From the NCBI GenBank assembly GCA_002478865.1, contig DLJZ01000004.1, forward strand, positions 1-64,000: a DNA stretch of 64,000 nt, given 5' to 3'. Shown piece by piece: positions 27,796 to 37,108 of the stretch (the stretch's first letter is position 1; every line of letters starts with the position of its first letter). The stretch is from Hungatella sp. UBA7603. GTDB taxonomy: Bacteria; Bacillota; Clostridia; Lachnospirales; Lachnospiraceae. A program made the position numbers and the translations under genes. Under the pieces are notes generated by a model. The model was not told the DNA's origin. It worked only from the letters and a program-made list of their open reading frames with translations, and made no database searches.

Positions 27796-29019
27796 TTATT
27801 TTACTACGACTCTTACAAATTTCTTCTTTCCTCGCTTTACTACGATTCCTTCTCCGGATAACTGCTCCTTTGAGAAAAGAGTCTTCACGTCTGTTACAAC
27901 TTCTCCCTCAACCGTTACACCGCCCTGTTCCACGTTGCGTCTAGCTTCAGAACGGCTAGGTGCAAGACCTGATTTCTGAACGATGGTCAAAATATCAGCA
28001 CTGCCATCCGTTAAATCAGCCTCTTCCATCTCATACAAAGGCATATCAGCTGCATTACCACCAGCAAACAGCTCTTTGGCACTCTTTAAAGACTTTTCGG
28101 CTTCCTCTTCTCCATGAACCAGCTTTGTCAGTTCATAAGCAAGGATTTCCTTTGCCTGATTTAACTGACTTCCTTCCCAAGCGTCCATCTCATTGATCTG
28201 TTCAATCGGTAAAAAGGTGAGCATACGAAGACATTTTAACACGTCATTATCGGCTACGTTTCTCCAGTACTGGAAGAAGTCAAACGGTGAAGTCTTTTCT
28301 GGATCAAGCCATACAGCACCTGACTGAGTTTTACCCATCTTTTTGCCTTCGGAATTCAAAAGCAGGGTGATGGTCATGGCATGAGCATCCTTACCTAATT
28401 TACGGCGAATTAACTCTGTACCACCAAGCATGTTACTCCACTGATCATCACCACCAAACTGCATGTTGCAGCCGTAGCGGTTAAACAACTCATAGAAATC
28501 ATAGCTCTGCATAATCATATAGTTAAACTCCAGGAAGCTGAGTCCTTTTTCCATACGTTGTTTATAACATTCTGCTGAAAGCATACGGTTCACGGAAAAA
28601 TGAGGACCTACTTCGCGTAACATCTCGATATAGTTAAGCTCTGTCAGCCAGTCCGCGTTGTTCACCATAATGGCTTTTCCTTCTGAGAAATCAATAAAAC
28701 GGCTCATCTGCTTTTTAAAACAATCGCAGTTATGCTGTATCATTTCTACCGTCATCATCTGGCGCATATCACTTCTTCCAGACGGATCACCAATCATTCC
28801 AGTTCCGCCGCCAAGTAAGGCGATCGGTTTATTTCCTGCCTCCTGAAGGCGTTTCATCAAGCATAAGGCCATGAAGTGTCCTACGTGAAGACTGTCAGCA
28901 GTTGGATCAAAGCCAATATAAAAGATAGCCTTTCCCTGGTTAACCATCTTGCTGATCTCTTCTTCATTCGTCACCTGGGCAATCAATCCCCTGGCTTTAA
29001 GTTCCTCGTAAATTGTCAT
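27796..29019 (-). CDS. tyrS: Tyrosyl-tRNA synthetase
   Basis: 407 residues. Class I signature HVGHF (HIGH) near residue 46 and KMGKT (KMSKS equivalent) near residue 230, with the tyrosine-binding segment [12 protein letters not shown]. The C-terminal S4-like RNA-binding domain (about 340-407) is present ([21 protein letters not shown]). Length is normal for bacterial TyrRS. The ATG follows AAGGAG. Expression is controlled by the T-box leader upstream. Confidence 0.98.
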   Translation of the reverse strand: MTIYEELKARGLIAQVTNEEEISKMVNQGKAIFYIGFDPTADSLHVGHFMALCLMKRLQEAGNKPIALLGGGTGMIGDPSGRSDMRQMMTVEMIQHNCDCFKKQMSRFIDFSEGKAIMVNNADWLTELNYIEMLREVGPHFSVNRMLSAECYKQRMEKGLSFLEFNYMIMQSYDFYELFNRYGCNMQFGGDDQWSNMLGGTELIRRKLGKDAHAMTITLLLNSEGKKMGKTQSGAVWLDPEKTSPFDFFQYWRNVADNDVLKCLRMLTFLPIEQINEMDAWEGSQLNQAKEILAYELTKLVHGEEEAEKSLKSAKELFAGGNAADMPLYEMEEADLTDGSADILTIVQKSGLAPSRSEARRNVEQGGVTVEGEVVTDVKTLFSKEQLSGEGIVVKRGKKKFVRVVVK

Positions 29020-29046
29020 AGCTATTCTCCTTTATACATTTATATA

Positions 29047-29183
29047 AGAGTCTGGCTTACCAGACTCTGGCGCTGACGAGCTGTCACTTCAGTGACATCT
29101 TCCTCTTAAGCGTCATGCGCATCCTGCAGGTCGTGCTTTTTATTGTATAGGGGAGTTCGTAGAACTTTCCTATACAATAAAAA
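29047..29183 (-). repeat. Three stacked hairpins between T-box terminator and tyrS
   Basis: Three inverted repeats follow the T-box terminator. 29137-29183: TTTTTATTGTATAGG/CCTATACAATAAAAA, with inner GTTC/GAAC pairing. 29082-29097: TGTCACTTCAGTGACA. 29047-29068: AGAGTCTGG/CCAGACTCT. They add about 140 bases to the leader that a T-box does not need. Function unknown; the first has A/T flanks that could make it a second terminator. Confidence 0.7.
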
Positions 29184-29185
29184 TA

Positions 29186-29469
29186 AACCCCGCCCTATCA
29201 AAAGGGCGAGGTTAAAATCTCGCGTTACCACCTTAAGTTCATAAGCAGCTTACACTGCTTATCTCTTTAAGTACCTGAATCGATACTCTAGCACAATAAC
29301 GGGTGCAGGAATCCGTCACAGCCTACTAAGCAATCTGCCGTTTGGTGTGAAGCTCAAAGATGTATTCACAACCCGTTTCCCATGCGCCTCTCATCTCCCG
29401 GCTACTTTCTGTTTGGTTCATCGCAGTGCTACTTGTTCTTATCAATGCCTTTACTAATATATGAAGTTA
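29186..29469 (-). promoter_or_regulatory. T-box riboswitch leader of tyrS
   Basis: The T-box core at 29218-29236 (AAGGTGGTAACGCGAGA on the minus strand) is followed by a terminator hairpin at 29186-29213 (CTCGCCC/GGGCGGGG with a T-rich tail). The upstream region up to about 29469 forms the stem I specifier domain. Uncharged tRNA(Tyr) should favour readthrough. The specifier codon was not assigned by eye. Confidence 0.9.
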
Positions 29470-29475
29470 TTGACT

Positions 29476-29504
29476 AGTATATGGGCTTTTTATCTGTTTG
29501 TCAA
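29476..29504 (-). promoter_or_regulatory. Promoter of the tyrS leader
   Basis: TTGACA (29499-29504), 17-base spacer, TATACT (29476-29481) on the minus strand. Transcription would start near 29469, giving an untranslated leader of about 450 bases. Confidence 0.8.
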
Positions 29505-29516
29505 GGCCATTTGCCT

Positions 29517-30599
29517 TCAAACATCCCTTAAGTTCTTTTTATGACGGTACATGTCTATGTCAGCACTTAATATTGTATTATGTAAATCATCTCCCATGCG
29601 GTATTCCGCCACCCCATAGGAAAAACAAGGGCGAATTCCCTGTATCTTTTCGCACTGAGACTGAGATGCTTTTAGAACTTTCTTCATTTCATCGGCATTT
29701 AATCGATTGCTTAAAAGAACGAATTCATCTCCTCCATACCGGTATAACCACATGTGCTTGCATTTTGTATTCAATATGGAAGAGGCAACACTGCAAATAG
29801 CCGCATCTCCGCTGGAATGTCCGAACTGATCGTTGATATTCTTTAAATTATCCAGATCAATCATTGCAATGGTGCATTCCGATTGCCAGTTGATCTTTTC
29901 CAATTGCTTTTCATATGCTATTCGGTTATAGGTACCAGTTAGAGGATCGTAAAGAATCTTTTGAGTCGTAAGAAACAAATAGTAAAGGATTACGAAAGCC
30001 TCCGCTACGCTCCACACCATAAAGTGAAGATGAAATATAATCTCCGCCACAATGGCCAGTCCAATCACAAACAAAAAAATCAGCAAAAAACATGTCTCAG
30101 ACTTGCGATTTGGTTTCCCCCTTTGTTTGGCGGAACAAAATACAAGAGATAAAAGATAAAAACCAGAAGCCACTAAGGGAATCACAAAAAGTGGACCTCT
30201 TGTATATACGTTCTCTGCACTTACGTTAAAAATCGAGCCCAGCCAAATGCTTGATAAAGACATGACCGCATTTATAAGCATAGGAACATAAAACCACCGG
30301 GAGAAGCGCTTGGAGTCCTCTGTCTCATATAGAAACACAAGAATCATCGGGAGGCAGGGGCTTATGGCGAAATTGATAAAGGAGGTTAAGGTTCTTAGCC
30401 TTGAGCCTTCCAAAGTAGATATACCGCTGAAATAATAATCAGCCCAAGTATCTACAATCACCAGAAAGATCAAGCCAATTTCCCAAAGGAATAGCCTTTT
30501 AATGCGTTTTGAAAAAAGCTTATCTGTAATCACCATTGCCGCAAAAAACACCAGAGCAACAACAGGGGCATAATATGATTGCAGTGCATCCAAAAACAT
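29517..30599 (-). CDS. Membrane diguanylate cyclase (GGDEF)
   Basis: About 360 residues: an N-terminal region with six or seven membrane spans (residues 1 to about 210) and a C-terminal GGDEF domain with the intact active-site motif RYGGDEFVLLSNR. No RxxD inhibitory site is visible at the usual place before the motif, so product feedback may be absent. It should make cyclic-di-GMP at the membrane. The ATG at 30599 follows GGGAGG and is preferred over the frame opening at 30638. It lies near an HD-GYP gene, with tyrS between them. Confidence 0.88.
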   Translation of the reverse strand: MFLDALQSYYAPVVALVFFAAMVITDKLFSKRIKRLFLWEIGLIFLVIVDTWADYYFSGISTLEGSRLRTLTSFINFAISPCLPMILVFLYETEDSKRFSRWFYVPMLINAVMSLSSIWLGSIFNVSAENVYTRGPLFVIPLVASGFYLLSLVFCSAKQRGKPNRKSETCFLLIFLFVIGLAIVAEIIFHLHFMVWSVAEAFVILYYLFLTTQKILYDPLTGTYNRIAYEKQLEKINWQSECTIAMIDLDNLKNINDQFGHSSGDAAICSVASSILNTKCKHMWLYRYGGDEFVLLSNRLNADEMKKVLKASQSQCEKIQGIRPCFSYGVAEYRMGDDLHNTILSADIDMYRHKKNLRDV

Positions 30600-30728
30600 A
30601 GCATCCTCCCAAACAATAGAATTAATACATATATCCATCGTAGCACTTTATCCATTTTTTTACAATTTAATAATCTTTCATTTATGTGAAAATTTATTAA
30701 TTTTCTAAATATTCAGCACAAAAAAAGC

Positions 30729-30765
30729 GGAATTCCCTCGCTCCATCATACAGCAAAGGAATTCC
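30729..30765 (-). terminator. Terminator of the large pectinase gene
   Basis: GGAATTCCTTTGCT pairs with AGCGAGGGAATTCC, followed on the minus strand by CTTTTTTT, just after the 1992-residue gene. Confidence 0.85.
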
Positions 30766-30771
30766 ACCTAT

Positions 30772-33700
30772 TTAACTGTTTATCCAGGCACCATCTTCAT
30801 TTACCCGGTATCCATCCGGTGTGACTGTATTGATGTAACATTCTCCGGTTTGGTTTAAATAATACCATCTGTTATTTACCTGAACCCAACCTACTGCCAT
30901 AGATCCATCCAAATTCATATAATACCATTTTCCATCGGTTAAAACCCAGTCTGTCTTCATGGCTCCGCTGTTCTCCATATAATACCAGACTCCCTGAACC
31001 TGATTCCAGCCAGTTGACATATATCCACTTTGACCGAAATAGTACCAGGCACCGTTTACTTTTGCCCACTCCTCCTTAGGATAGGTACCGTCAGCTTTTT
31101 TCAGACGCCAACCAGTCTGATCCATCTCCCAGTCTCCCTTGGTTTCATTGGAAGAAGTCTTTACTGCGTAATCCCGATTAGATTTTGAATCCTTGTCTCT
31201 ATCTGGTTTTACAGGAGTTGGTTCTATACCTGGTTCTGGGTTAGGGTTTGGTTCTGGATCAACTGGATCCGGTGTATCAACGCCGATTCCTGGTAGCTTT
31301 GCTCCAGCACCTGCTTTTTCAATCTTGCTTCCCCTTACCGGACGTAAGAAATCACCAAATTGGATTCTTCCATCCTGTCGATAGAAGCAATCTGCTGGAT
31401 TTAAGGATTTAAAGTTTTCTTGACCTACTGCATTGGTTCCATTCTGATAGAGATAATTATTTTCAATTATCTTTGCTGATATCTTATCGTCATATACTTT
31501 CTTTAAAGTAGAACTAAATGCAGCGGTACGGAATGAAACGTTATTTCTAACGGTACCATCAGCGGTCAGTTCCCCATTTGCCCCCTTCTTATAAGGACTG
31601 GGACGCATGATGTAATTAAAACGGACGTTATCAAAGGATGTGTTATGTTCAATCGTCAGTTCACCAGGATTAAAATTATCCGTAATTCCATCCAGGTTGT
31701 TATGGAATGCAACGCTGTTTCTTAAAATATGAGGCACCTCGCGGCCCTCTCCGCCCAGCTTAAATCCATTGTTTCCATTGTTATAGGCCACGCAATTTTC
31801 AATAATCGTTCTTCCATTGGGGCCGTCTGCAAGAGTATTGTAGCTATCCCAGCCATCATCTGCATTATGATGAGAGACACAGTTCAAGAACCGGTTATCA
31901 TCTCCTGAGCAGGACTTTGATGCAAATCCATCTGCATTGATTCTGGAACCATCCACGTTGTCAAAGGCTTCACAGTTTTCCACCAGGTTATAGGAAGGCC
32001 ATAAGCTTCTGCTTCCTCTGCTCTTTGTTATGGTAAGACCAGCGTCGCTTGAAGTATTATGAATCAGGGAATCCTTAAATACATTGTAACTTCCGTGAAT
32101 CATAACGCCCCTGCTTCCTTCTATCTTTTGACCATCCACATCAAGTCCAGTCACGTCCCAGTAATCAGCATCAAGCACAAAGATCTTGCTGCTGCCTGTT
32201 ACTTTTACGGAACCCTGTGCGGTTAAGGCTTTTCTTGCCTCTTTATTACCGGAAGAGGCCATTGGTATAGTGAAAGAGCCATAGGTTCCTTCTGCCATAT
32301 ATATGGTTCCTCCCGGTACCAGTTGGTTGATGGCCTCTTTTATGGACATTGGGTCTTCCTTGGTTCCCGCAGCCTCATCGGTTCCTTCTGGAGATACATA
32401 CAATTCTTTACCGTAGTTATCCTTTTTCACTTTGAGTGTTGCTGTTTTTTCTTTCCCTTCATCTGCTCCTTCTGATGGTACAAAGCTCAGCTTAAATTCT
32501 CCATCCTGTCCAGAAATCGTGGCTGGGCAGGTAAACTGTACGCCTCCGGTGACCGGTGCCTTTGTAACCAGTACAGTGCTGTTCTGGCTGACTGTCATGG
32601 TTCCTGACTGGTTGGTTAACGCTTGTACGGTGTATTCCGAGCTGTTCGTGTATGCCCCAGAAGCAATATACAAGGAAGCCGTATCATTATCTGGTGCCAC
32701 GTAGTCTGGAGATTCATCCGGCTTTACTACATCGCTTAAATCCAGAGATATATTCCTTACGGACATTCTGGCATTTCTAGAGGCGAAAAAGCCTACATAC
32801 ATGGTCTCCTGATCCAGATGAGATACGATATTTGGGGTGACATTCTTATCCTCAAATGTATAAGAGGTAAGAACATTCCCCTGCTCATCAAGATGGTAGA
32901 CAAAGAATCCTTCATCTGTCCGTTCCAGTCTAAGCTTGGCTTCTGTGCCATAAAAGTTTGATGTAAATGGTGCATCTGCTGGTGCATATTTTTTATCTGC
33001 TTTCGAAACAGAAGTTTCAAATGTTTTTGTTGTTTTTACTGATTTTAAGTTTCCAGCCGGGCTGTTTACCCCATAACGTGCTGCTGCAAGTAAATTAATA
33101 TCTGCATTCAGGGTTTTCCCCGCCGCCTGTAAGCTCAACATAACCATGTTGGAAGCTGCTGGATATTCCTCATATCCTTCCTCTAAAGGCTCTTTTCTGG
33201 GACTTCCGTTCACATCCCTTACCATCAGGCCTGCACCCTCCTGCAGGTTTGCCTTTGAGCCTTCCTCTGGCCCTAACTGCTCCACTGTAACATCTGCTGT
33301 TAAGGAGAAATTTTTGTTGGTTGGCACTTCAGTATAATAAAAGGTCAATCCATCATGACCCGTTTGAAGTTTTCCACCTCTTGATTCCACAACTACATCC
33401 TGTACCGGCTTTCCCTCCTGATTAAGAGGAGTCTTAGAGCCAATCGGCCAGGTATAATTAGTTCCCACCTTATTTGGCAGCATGTTGGATTTGAAATCCA
33501 TATCCGTAGACTGCCCAAAAGCAGAAGATTTCCAAAGCTGCTCTCCCATAGTTCCATCCCATGTGATCTCAGGTCCACTGTTGGTCCAGTGATATGGGCC
33601 AGTGCCAGTTAACGCTTTTCCCCAACTGTCAGCTGCTTCCACCCGGAATGTATGAGGTATTTTCATATCAAGCCCAGTTACAATGTAGGATAAAGCTGAA

Positions 33701-36700
33701 GTAGTATAAGCTTTATTTACATGATTAAAATAATCTCCATCTTTTGTGTAGACTGGCTTTCCATCTACATATACCCGGTAACCATAAATTCCAGATTCAT
33801 CTGCAGGCTCCTTCCAGGTAAGCTTTATCGATTCCCCGCTTGCACTGGCGCTTAAAGCATTGGAATCCCAGACAGGTGCATGGTAATCATAATTCTTTAT
33901 GGTTTTAACCGTTTCATCTTTGTACTCAAAGATGTCGTTGTTGTCTGCAAATGCTTCAATGTTAACCTCATTCTCTTCTTCCAGCATCCGTCCAATGGTC
34001 ATACTAACTTTATCCTTTTCCGGTTCCGCAAGCTGATAATTATAGATTGTAGATACCAGATCTCCATTTACATAGGCGCGGTAGCCACGAACTCTTGCAT
34101 CAGCTGCCTTAGCTGAGCTTAACTCTGCCGTGGCCCAGGTATAGCCCATGCCAGAAAATTTCACATCACCGCTTGCAGGTCCCTTTAGCTTCGTTTCATC
34201 TTCTGCTGAAGTGGTAATTTCAAACCGGGGACCAACAATCTTATTTCCTGGAGCATCCACTGCATATACCATGAAAATATACCTGGTATCGGAAGAAAGC
34301 CCTGAAAGTTCCACAGAGGTTGTTGTCACCGGTTGGGTGATATCAACCAATTCATTACCTACGTAGGTTTCAACTATGTACCCGGTTACCTTCCCCTTGC
34401 CTGATACCTGCTCTCCGTCTTTGGCTGCTGGCCATTTTAAGGATACCTCATGAACTCCGTTTGCTTTTACAGCCTCAGACGCACTGGCAACCGTTGCTGT
34501 ATCATCTGGCCATTCCGGCTTTGCCATGGAGTCATAGGATTTTACAGACTGAGTGGTCATGCCTGTAAAGGTAATATCATTGCTGCATTTAATACTTCCC
34601 CAAGCTTTTTCATCCACTGCTTCCGGTTCTGCCTTAGACCAACTAAGGCCCACGTTATCAAAGATAACTCTAGAAGCTCCCACAATGTTTTCTGAGTTTT
34701 TCTGAGGTTTTATATTCGTAAATTTAATATCCTGGAAATATAGATCGTGGTGCGTATGCCATGTTTTAAATGGCTTATCGTAATCCACATCTGCCATTAT
34801 GTCCACGGTATATTTGCTGATGATATCAGCGGTGATGTTATAGGCACTAATATCATAGAATTCAGCCGGCTTATCCGCTGGTTCTACTGTGGTGGCCTGA
34901 TTGGCGTCGCTATAAGTAGTGTTTAAGGTAAATACCCGGTCCGCATCTCCCACTGCACAATCACGAATCAAAATATTGTCGATCCCACCGCCATTTGCAG
35001 GAGCACTTTTAAACCGGAACGGCATATCGCTGTGATTTAATACATTGTCCTCCACCAGCATGTTATCAATTCCTGCACCAGTATGGCTGCCTGCTGCGAT
35101 TGCACCGCCATGACATTCTCGCAGGAAATTGTTAAAGGTCCATATATTACTTGACGGCTTCTGCTCCGTATCCTGTACGCCTTTTCCCATACCCGTTGCG
35201 AAATTAATAGCATCGTCTCCTGTATCAAAGAAGTTGTTATAAACCATAGCATTCTGGGTATTGCCAAGCTCGATACCATCTGCATTGTTTGCATCGTAGG
35301 TTATATACTTTACATTTTCCGATACCACATTTTCGCTGTCAAGTACTGCAATGGTGTGATTAGCTGGATTTTCTGCTGTGATTCCTTCAATATAGACTCC
35401 ATCTACATTCCTAAGAACCACCAAGTTTGGTCTTGTTGAATAAGCAGCCGTATCGGAGTACCCTTTGCTGATGCCATTGTCATAAGCACTCTTTGCCAGG
35501 ATTCCAAAATGCATGTCGTTTTTGTCTTTTCTGCCTACCCAGCCTTTTAAGGCGTAATTCTTTAAGCTTTCCAGGCTCCAGTCAGGATCACCGCTCTGCT
35601 GGTTCTGATAATAAGCTTCATAACCGTCTCCGCTGACACTTCTTCCCGCGCCATACTTCCAGCCGTTTCCATAAATCGTACCCTTTCCTACGATACGGAT
35701 ATTTTCAAATCCTCCGTTCTCATCCGCACTATAGGTGTTAATCAGTGCCCATGATCTGGTATCCGTAGAGTAGGGATAGAGAAGATAGTTCTGGTCATAA
35801 TGTGACACGTCCGGGGAGCCGAAAAGGATCGCCCCTTCCTTTAGTTCAAGGGTCATATTACTCTTAAGATAAAGAGCACCTGACATATAGATTCCTTCTG
35901 GAATTACTACTTTTCCACCTTCGCTGCAATCATCAATGGCTGCCTGGATGGCTTTGGTGTTCTTCACTACAAGCGAGGAAGTCTCTTCATTTAGAGAAAT
36001 GAAGCCCTTTTCAACCGGTTCTGCTCCATAAGTCCTGATATTAAATGTCTCTGGTTTACTTGTTGTGGAGCAGGCAATGGAGGCCATATTACCCATCTCA
36101 TTACCGGAGGCATCCGTTGCTATCACAGAAATATCGTAGTTGGTATCCGGCGTCAATCCAGTCAGGCGGAAGGAATGGATATCAACATTTACCATGTCAA
36201 TGCCTTCCTTTTCGTAGTGGTCATAAAATGCTTTCATGTAAGTAGCCGCCCAGTCAGAATGCTGTGCAAAGTTACTTTTGGCATCCCCGACCTTTACTCC
36301 ATCCTGATACACATTGTAATTGACTACATCCGCATAATTCTCCGGTTTGTCCCAAACAAGAGTAACAGACGTATCATCATAAGCCAGAGTAGGAACTCTT
36401 AACCCTGTCACATCCAGGCTTCCTTCCGACCTGGTGAAACGCTTCTGTGTACTCATCAGAGAAAATGCCTGTGACGGCGTGGCAGTCTCGGCTAATGATA
36501 CCAAAGCCTCAGACGGCGTGGCAATACTGTCTGAAATGAATTGTAATGCCTCAGAAGGTGTTGCCTCTAGGTCCGTAACCACAACCTGATTTCGCCCAGC
36601 TTCTGACGGAGTGGCAGGACTCTCCTCACCCCGCTCAAGAAAACGTTCTGCATAAGCAATTCCCCCTCCCGGCACAGTAAATGGCAGCAACAAGGCTGCT

Positions 36701-36750
36701 GACAAGACTAGTGCCAATGCTTTTTTGCATCGTTTTGTTAAAACATTCAT
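30772..36750 (-). CDS. Secreted GH28 polygalacturonase-PL9 pectate lyase fusion with cell-wall-binding repeats
   Basis: 1992 residues. Signal peptide 1-34; a low-complexity stretch with four ATPSEA-type repeats (46-95); an FN3 domain (about 112-230); a GH28 domain (about 235-700) with NADG (489-492), GDD (511-513), CHGG (546-549) and RFK (579-581), so the active site looks intact. Three further FN3-like domains follow (about 765-1060), then a beta-sandwich region (about 1065-1340) and a PL9 beta-helix (about 1448-1810). The PL9 part has D1607, D1631, D1632 and D1635 at the spacing of the calcium-binding aspartates of Dickeya Pel9A, and K1664 as candidate catalytic base. A Pro-rich linker leads to five or six choline-binding-like repeats (1880-1992; WYY units). 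It should cut homogalacturonan by hydrolysis and elimination at the cell surface. GGAGGG precedes the ATG. Confidence 0.93.
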   Translation of the reverse strand: MNVLTKRCKKALALVLSAALLLPFTVPGGGIAYAERFLERGEESPATPSEAGRNQVVVTDLEATPSEALQFISDSIATPSEALVSLAETATPSQAFSLMSTQKRFTRSEGSLDVTGLRVPTLAYDDTSVTLVWDKPENYADVVNYNVYQDGVKVGDAKSNFAQHSDWAATYMKAFYDHYEKEGIDMVNVDIHSFRLTGLTPDTNYDISVIATDASGNEMGNMASIACSTTSKPETFNIRTYGAEPVEKGFISLNEETSSLVVKNTKAIQAAIDDCSEGGKVVIPEGIYMSGALYLKSNMTLELKEGAILFGSPDVSHYDQNYLLYPYSTDTRSWALINTYSADENGGFENIRIVGKGTIYGNGWKYGAGRSVSGDGYEAYYQNQQSGDPDWSLESLKNYALKGWVGRKDKNDMHFGILAKSAYDNGISKGYSDTAAYSTRPNLVVLRNVDGVYIEGITAENPANHTIAVLDSENVVSENVKYITYDANNADGIELGNTQNAMVYNNFFDTGDDAINFATGMGKGVQDTEQKPSSNIWTFNNFLRECHGGAIAAGSHTGAGIDNMLVEDNVLNHSDMPFRFKSAPANGGGIDNILIRDCAVGDADRVFTLNTTYSDANQATTVEPADKPAEFYDISAYNITADIISKYTVDIMADVDYDKPFKTWHTHHDLYFQDIKFTNIKPQKNSENIVGASRVIFDNVGLSWSKAEPEAVDEKAWGSIKCSNDITFTGMTTQSVKSYDSMAKPEWPDDTATVASASEAVKANGVHEVSLKWPAAKDGEQVSGKGKVTGYIVETYVGNELVDITQPVTTTSVELSGLSSDTRYIFMVYAVDAPGNKIVGPRFEITTSAEDETKLKGPASGDVKFSGMGYTWATAELSSAKAADARVRGYRAYVNGDLVSTIYNYQLAEPEKDKVSMTIGRMLEEENEVNIEAFADNNDIFEYKDETVKTIKNYDYHAPVWDSNALSASASGESIKLTWKEPADESGIYGYRVYVDGKPVYTKDGDYFNHVNKAYTTSALSYIVTGLDMKIPHTFRVEAADSWGKALTGTGPYHWTNSGPEITWDGTMGEQLWKSSAFGQSTDMDFKSNMLPNKVGTNYTWPIGSKTPLNQEGKPVQDVVVESRGGKLQTGHDGLTFYYTEVPTNKNFSLTADVTVEQLGPEEGSKANLQEGAGLMVRDVNGSPRKEPLEEGYEEYPAASNMVMLSLQAAGKTLNADINLLAAARYGVNSPAGNLKSVKTTKTFETSVSKADKKYAPADAPFTSNFYGTEAKLRLERTDEGFFVYHLDEQGNVLTSYTFEDKNVTPNIVSHLDQETMYVGFFASRNARMSVRNISLDLSDVVKPDESPDYVAPDNDTASLYIASGAYTNSSEYTVQALTNQSGTMTVSQNSTVLVTKAPVTGGVQFTCPATISGQDGEFKLSFVPSEGADEGKEKTATLKVKKDNYGKELYVSPEGTDEAAGTKEDPMSIKEAINQLVPGGTIYMAEGTYGSFTIPMASSGNKEARKALTAQGSVKVTGSSKIFVLDADYWDVTGLDVDGQKIEGSRGVMIHGSYNVFKDSLIHNTSSDAGLTITKSRGSRSLWPSYNLVENCEAFDNVDGSRINADGFASKSCSGDDNRFLNCVSHHNADDGWDSYNTLADGPNGRTIIENCVAYNNGNNGFKLGGEGREVPHILRNSVAFHNNLDGITDNFNPGELTIEHNTSFDNVRFNYIMRPSPYKKGANGELTADGTVRNNVSFRTAAFSSTLKKVYDDKISAKIIENNYLYQNGTNAVGQENFKSLNPADCFYRQDGRIQFGDFLRPVRGSKIEKAGAGAKLPGIGVDTPDPVDPEPNPNPEPGIEPTPVKPDRDKDSKSNRDYAVKTSSNETKGDWEMDQTGWRLKKADGTYPKEEWAKVNGAWYYFGQSGYMSTGWNQVQGVWYYMENSGAMKTDWVLTDGKWYYMNLDGSMAVGWVQVNNRWYYLNQTGECYINTVTPDGYRVNEDGAWINS

Positions 36751-36774
36751 ACTGATTTCCCTCCAAAATAATAG

Positions 36775-36788
36775 TGAAAGCGCTTACA
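36775..36788 (-). promoter_or_regulatory. Catabolite responsive element (cre) of the pectinase gene
   Basis: TGTAAGCGCTTTCA on the minus strand fits the CcpA consensus TGNAANCGNTNNCA at every defined position. It covers the predicted transcription start, so CcpA binding should repress the pectinase gene when preferred sugars are present. Confidence 0.85.
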
Positions 36789-36794
36789 CAACTC

Positions 36795-36823
36795 ATTCTA
36801 AACGCATCCATATAATTATTCAA
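36795..36823 (-). promoter_or_regulatory. Promoter of the large pectinase gene
   Basis: TTGAAT (36818-36823), 17-base spacer, TAGAAT (36795-36800) on the minus strand. The cre site begins about 7 bases downstream of the -10. Confidence 0.65.
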
Positions 36824-36973
36824 CCAATGTTTACAATAATAATAATTTTCGTTAATAATCTATAGAATCTATTAGTGGTTTTTACTATATTTTTTTACAT
36901 AATTTTAACAAAACACGTAAATATAACTATATTTTCTTTTTTGTTTCAGTAAAAAAACATGCTTTTTCTCACT

Positions 36974-36987
36974 GTTAAGCGCTTACA
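36974..36987 (-). promoter_or_regulatory. Second cre-like palindrome
   Basis: TGTAAGCGCTTAAC shares TGTAAGCGCTT with the first cre but ends in AC rather than CA. It lies 199 bases upstream of the first site and about 85-100 bases before the carbonic anhydrase -10. It may be an auxiliary CcpA or LacI-family site. Confidence 0.5.
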
Positions 36988-37108
36988 TTTTTCGACAAAA
37001 CATGCTTTTAACAATAAATCAGCTAAACAATCTTTAAGGCTTAAGTCTATCCCATATTAAGATTCATCCTATATAATTAAACCAATTTGAGTACAATGGA
37101 GGAAGACT

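Larger units (their letters stand above)
36751..37108. other. AT-rich intergenic regulatory region
   Basis: 358 bases without a gene, separating the divergent pectinase and carbonic anhydrase genes. It contains the pectinase promoter and cre site, a second cre-like palindrome, and a TATAAT at 37072-37077 that may serve the carbonic anhydrase gene with a weak -35. The rest is AT-rich and shows nothing else I can name. Confidence 0.7.

Noticed and set aside
30838..31110. Repeated WYY units that could be read as a DNA repeat or CRISPR-like array
   Set aside because: They are coding repeats of cell-wall-binding units in frame, with divergent DNA and no constant spacer pattern.
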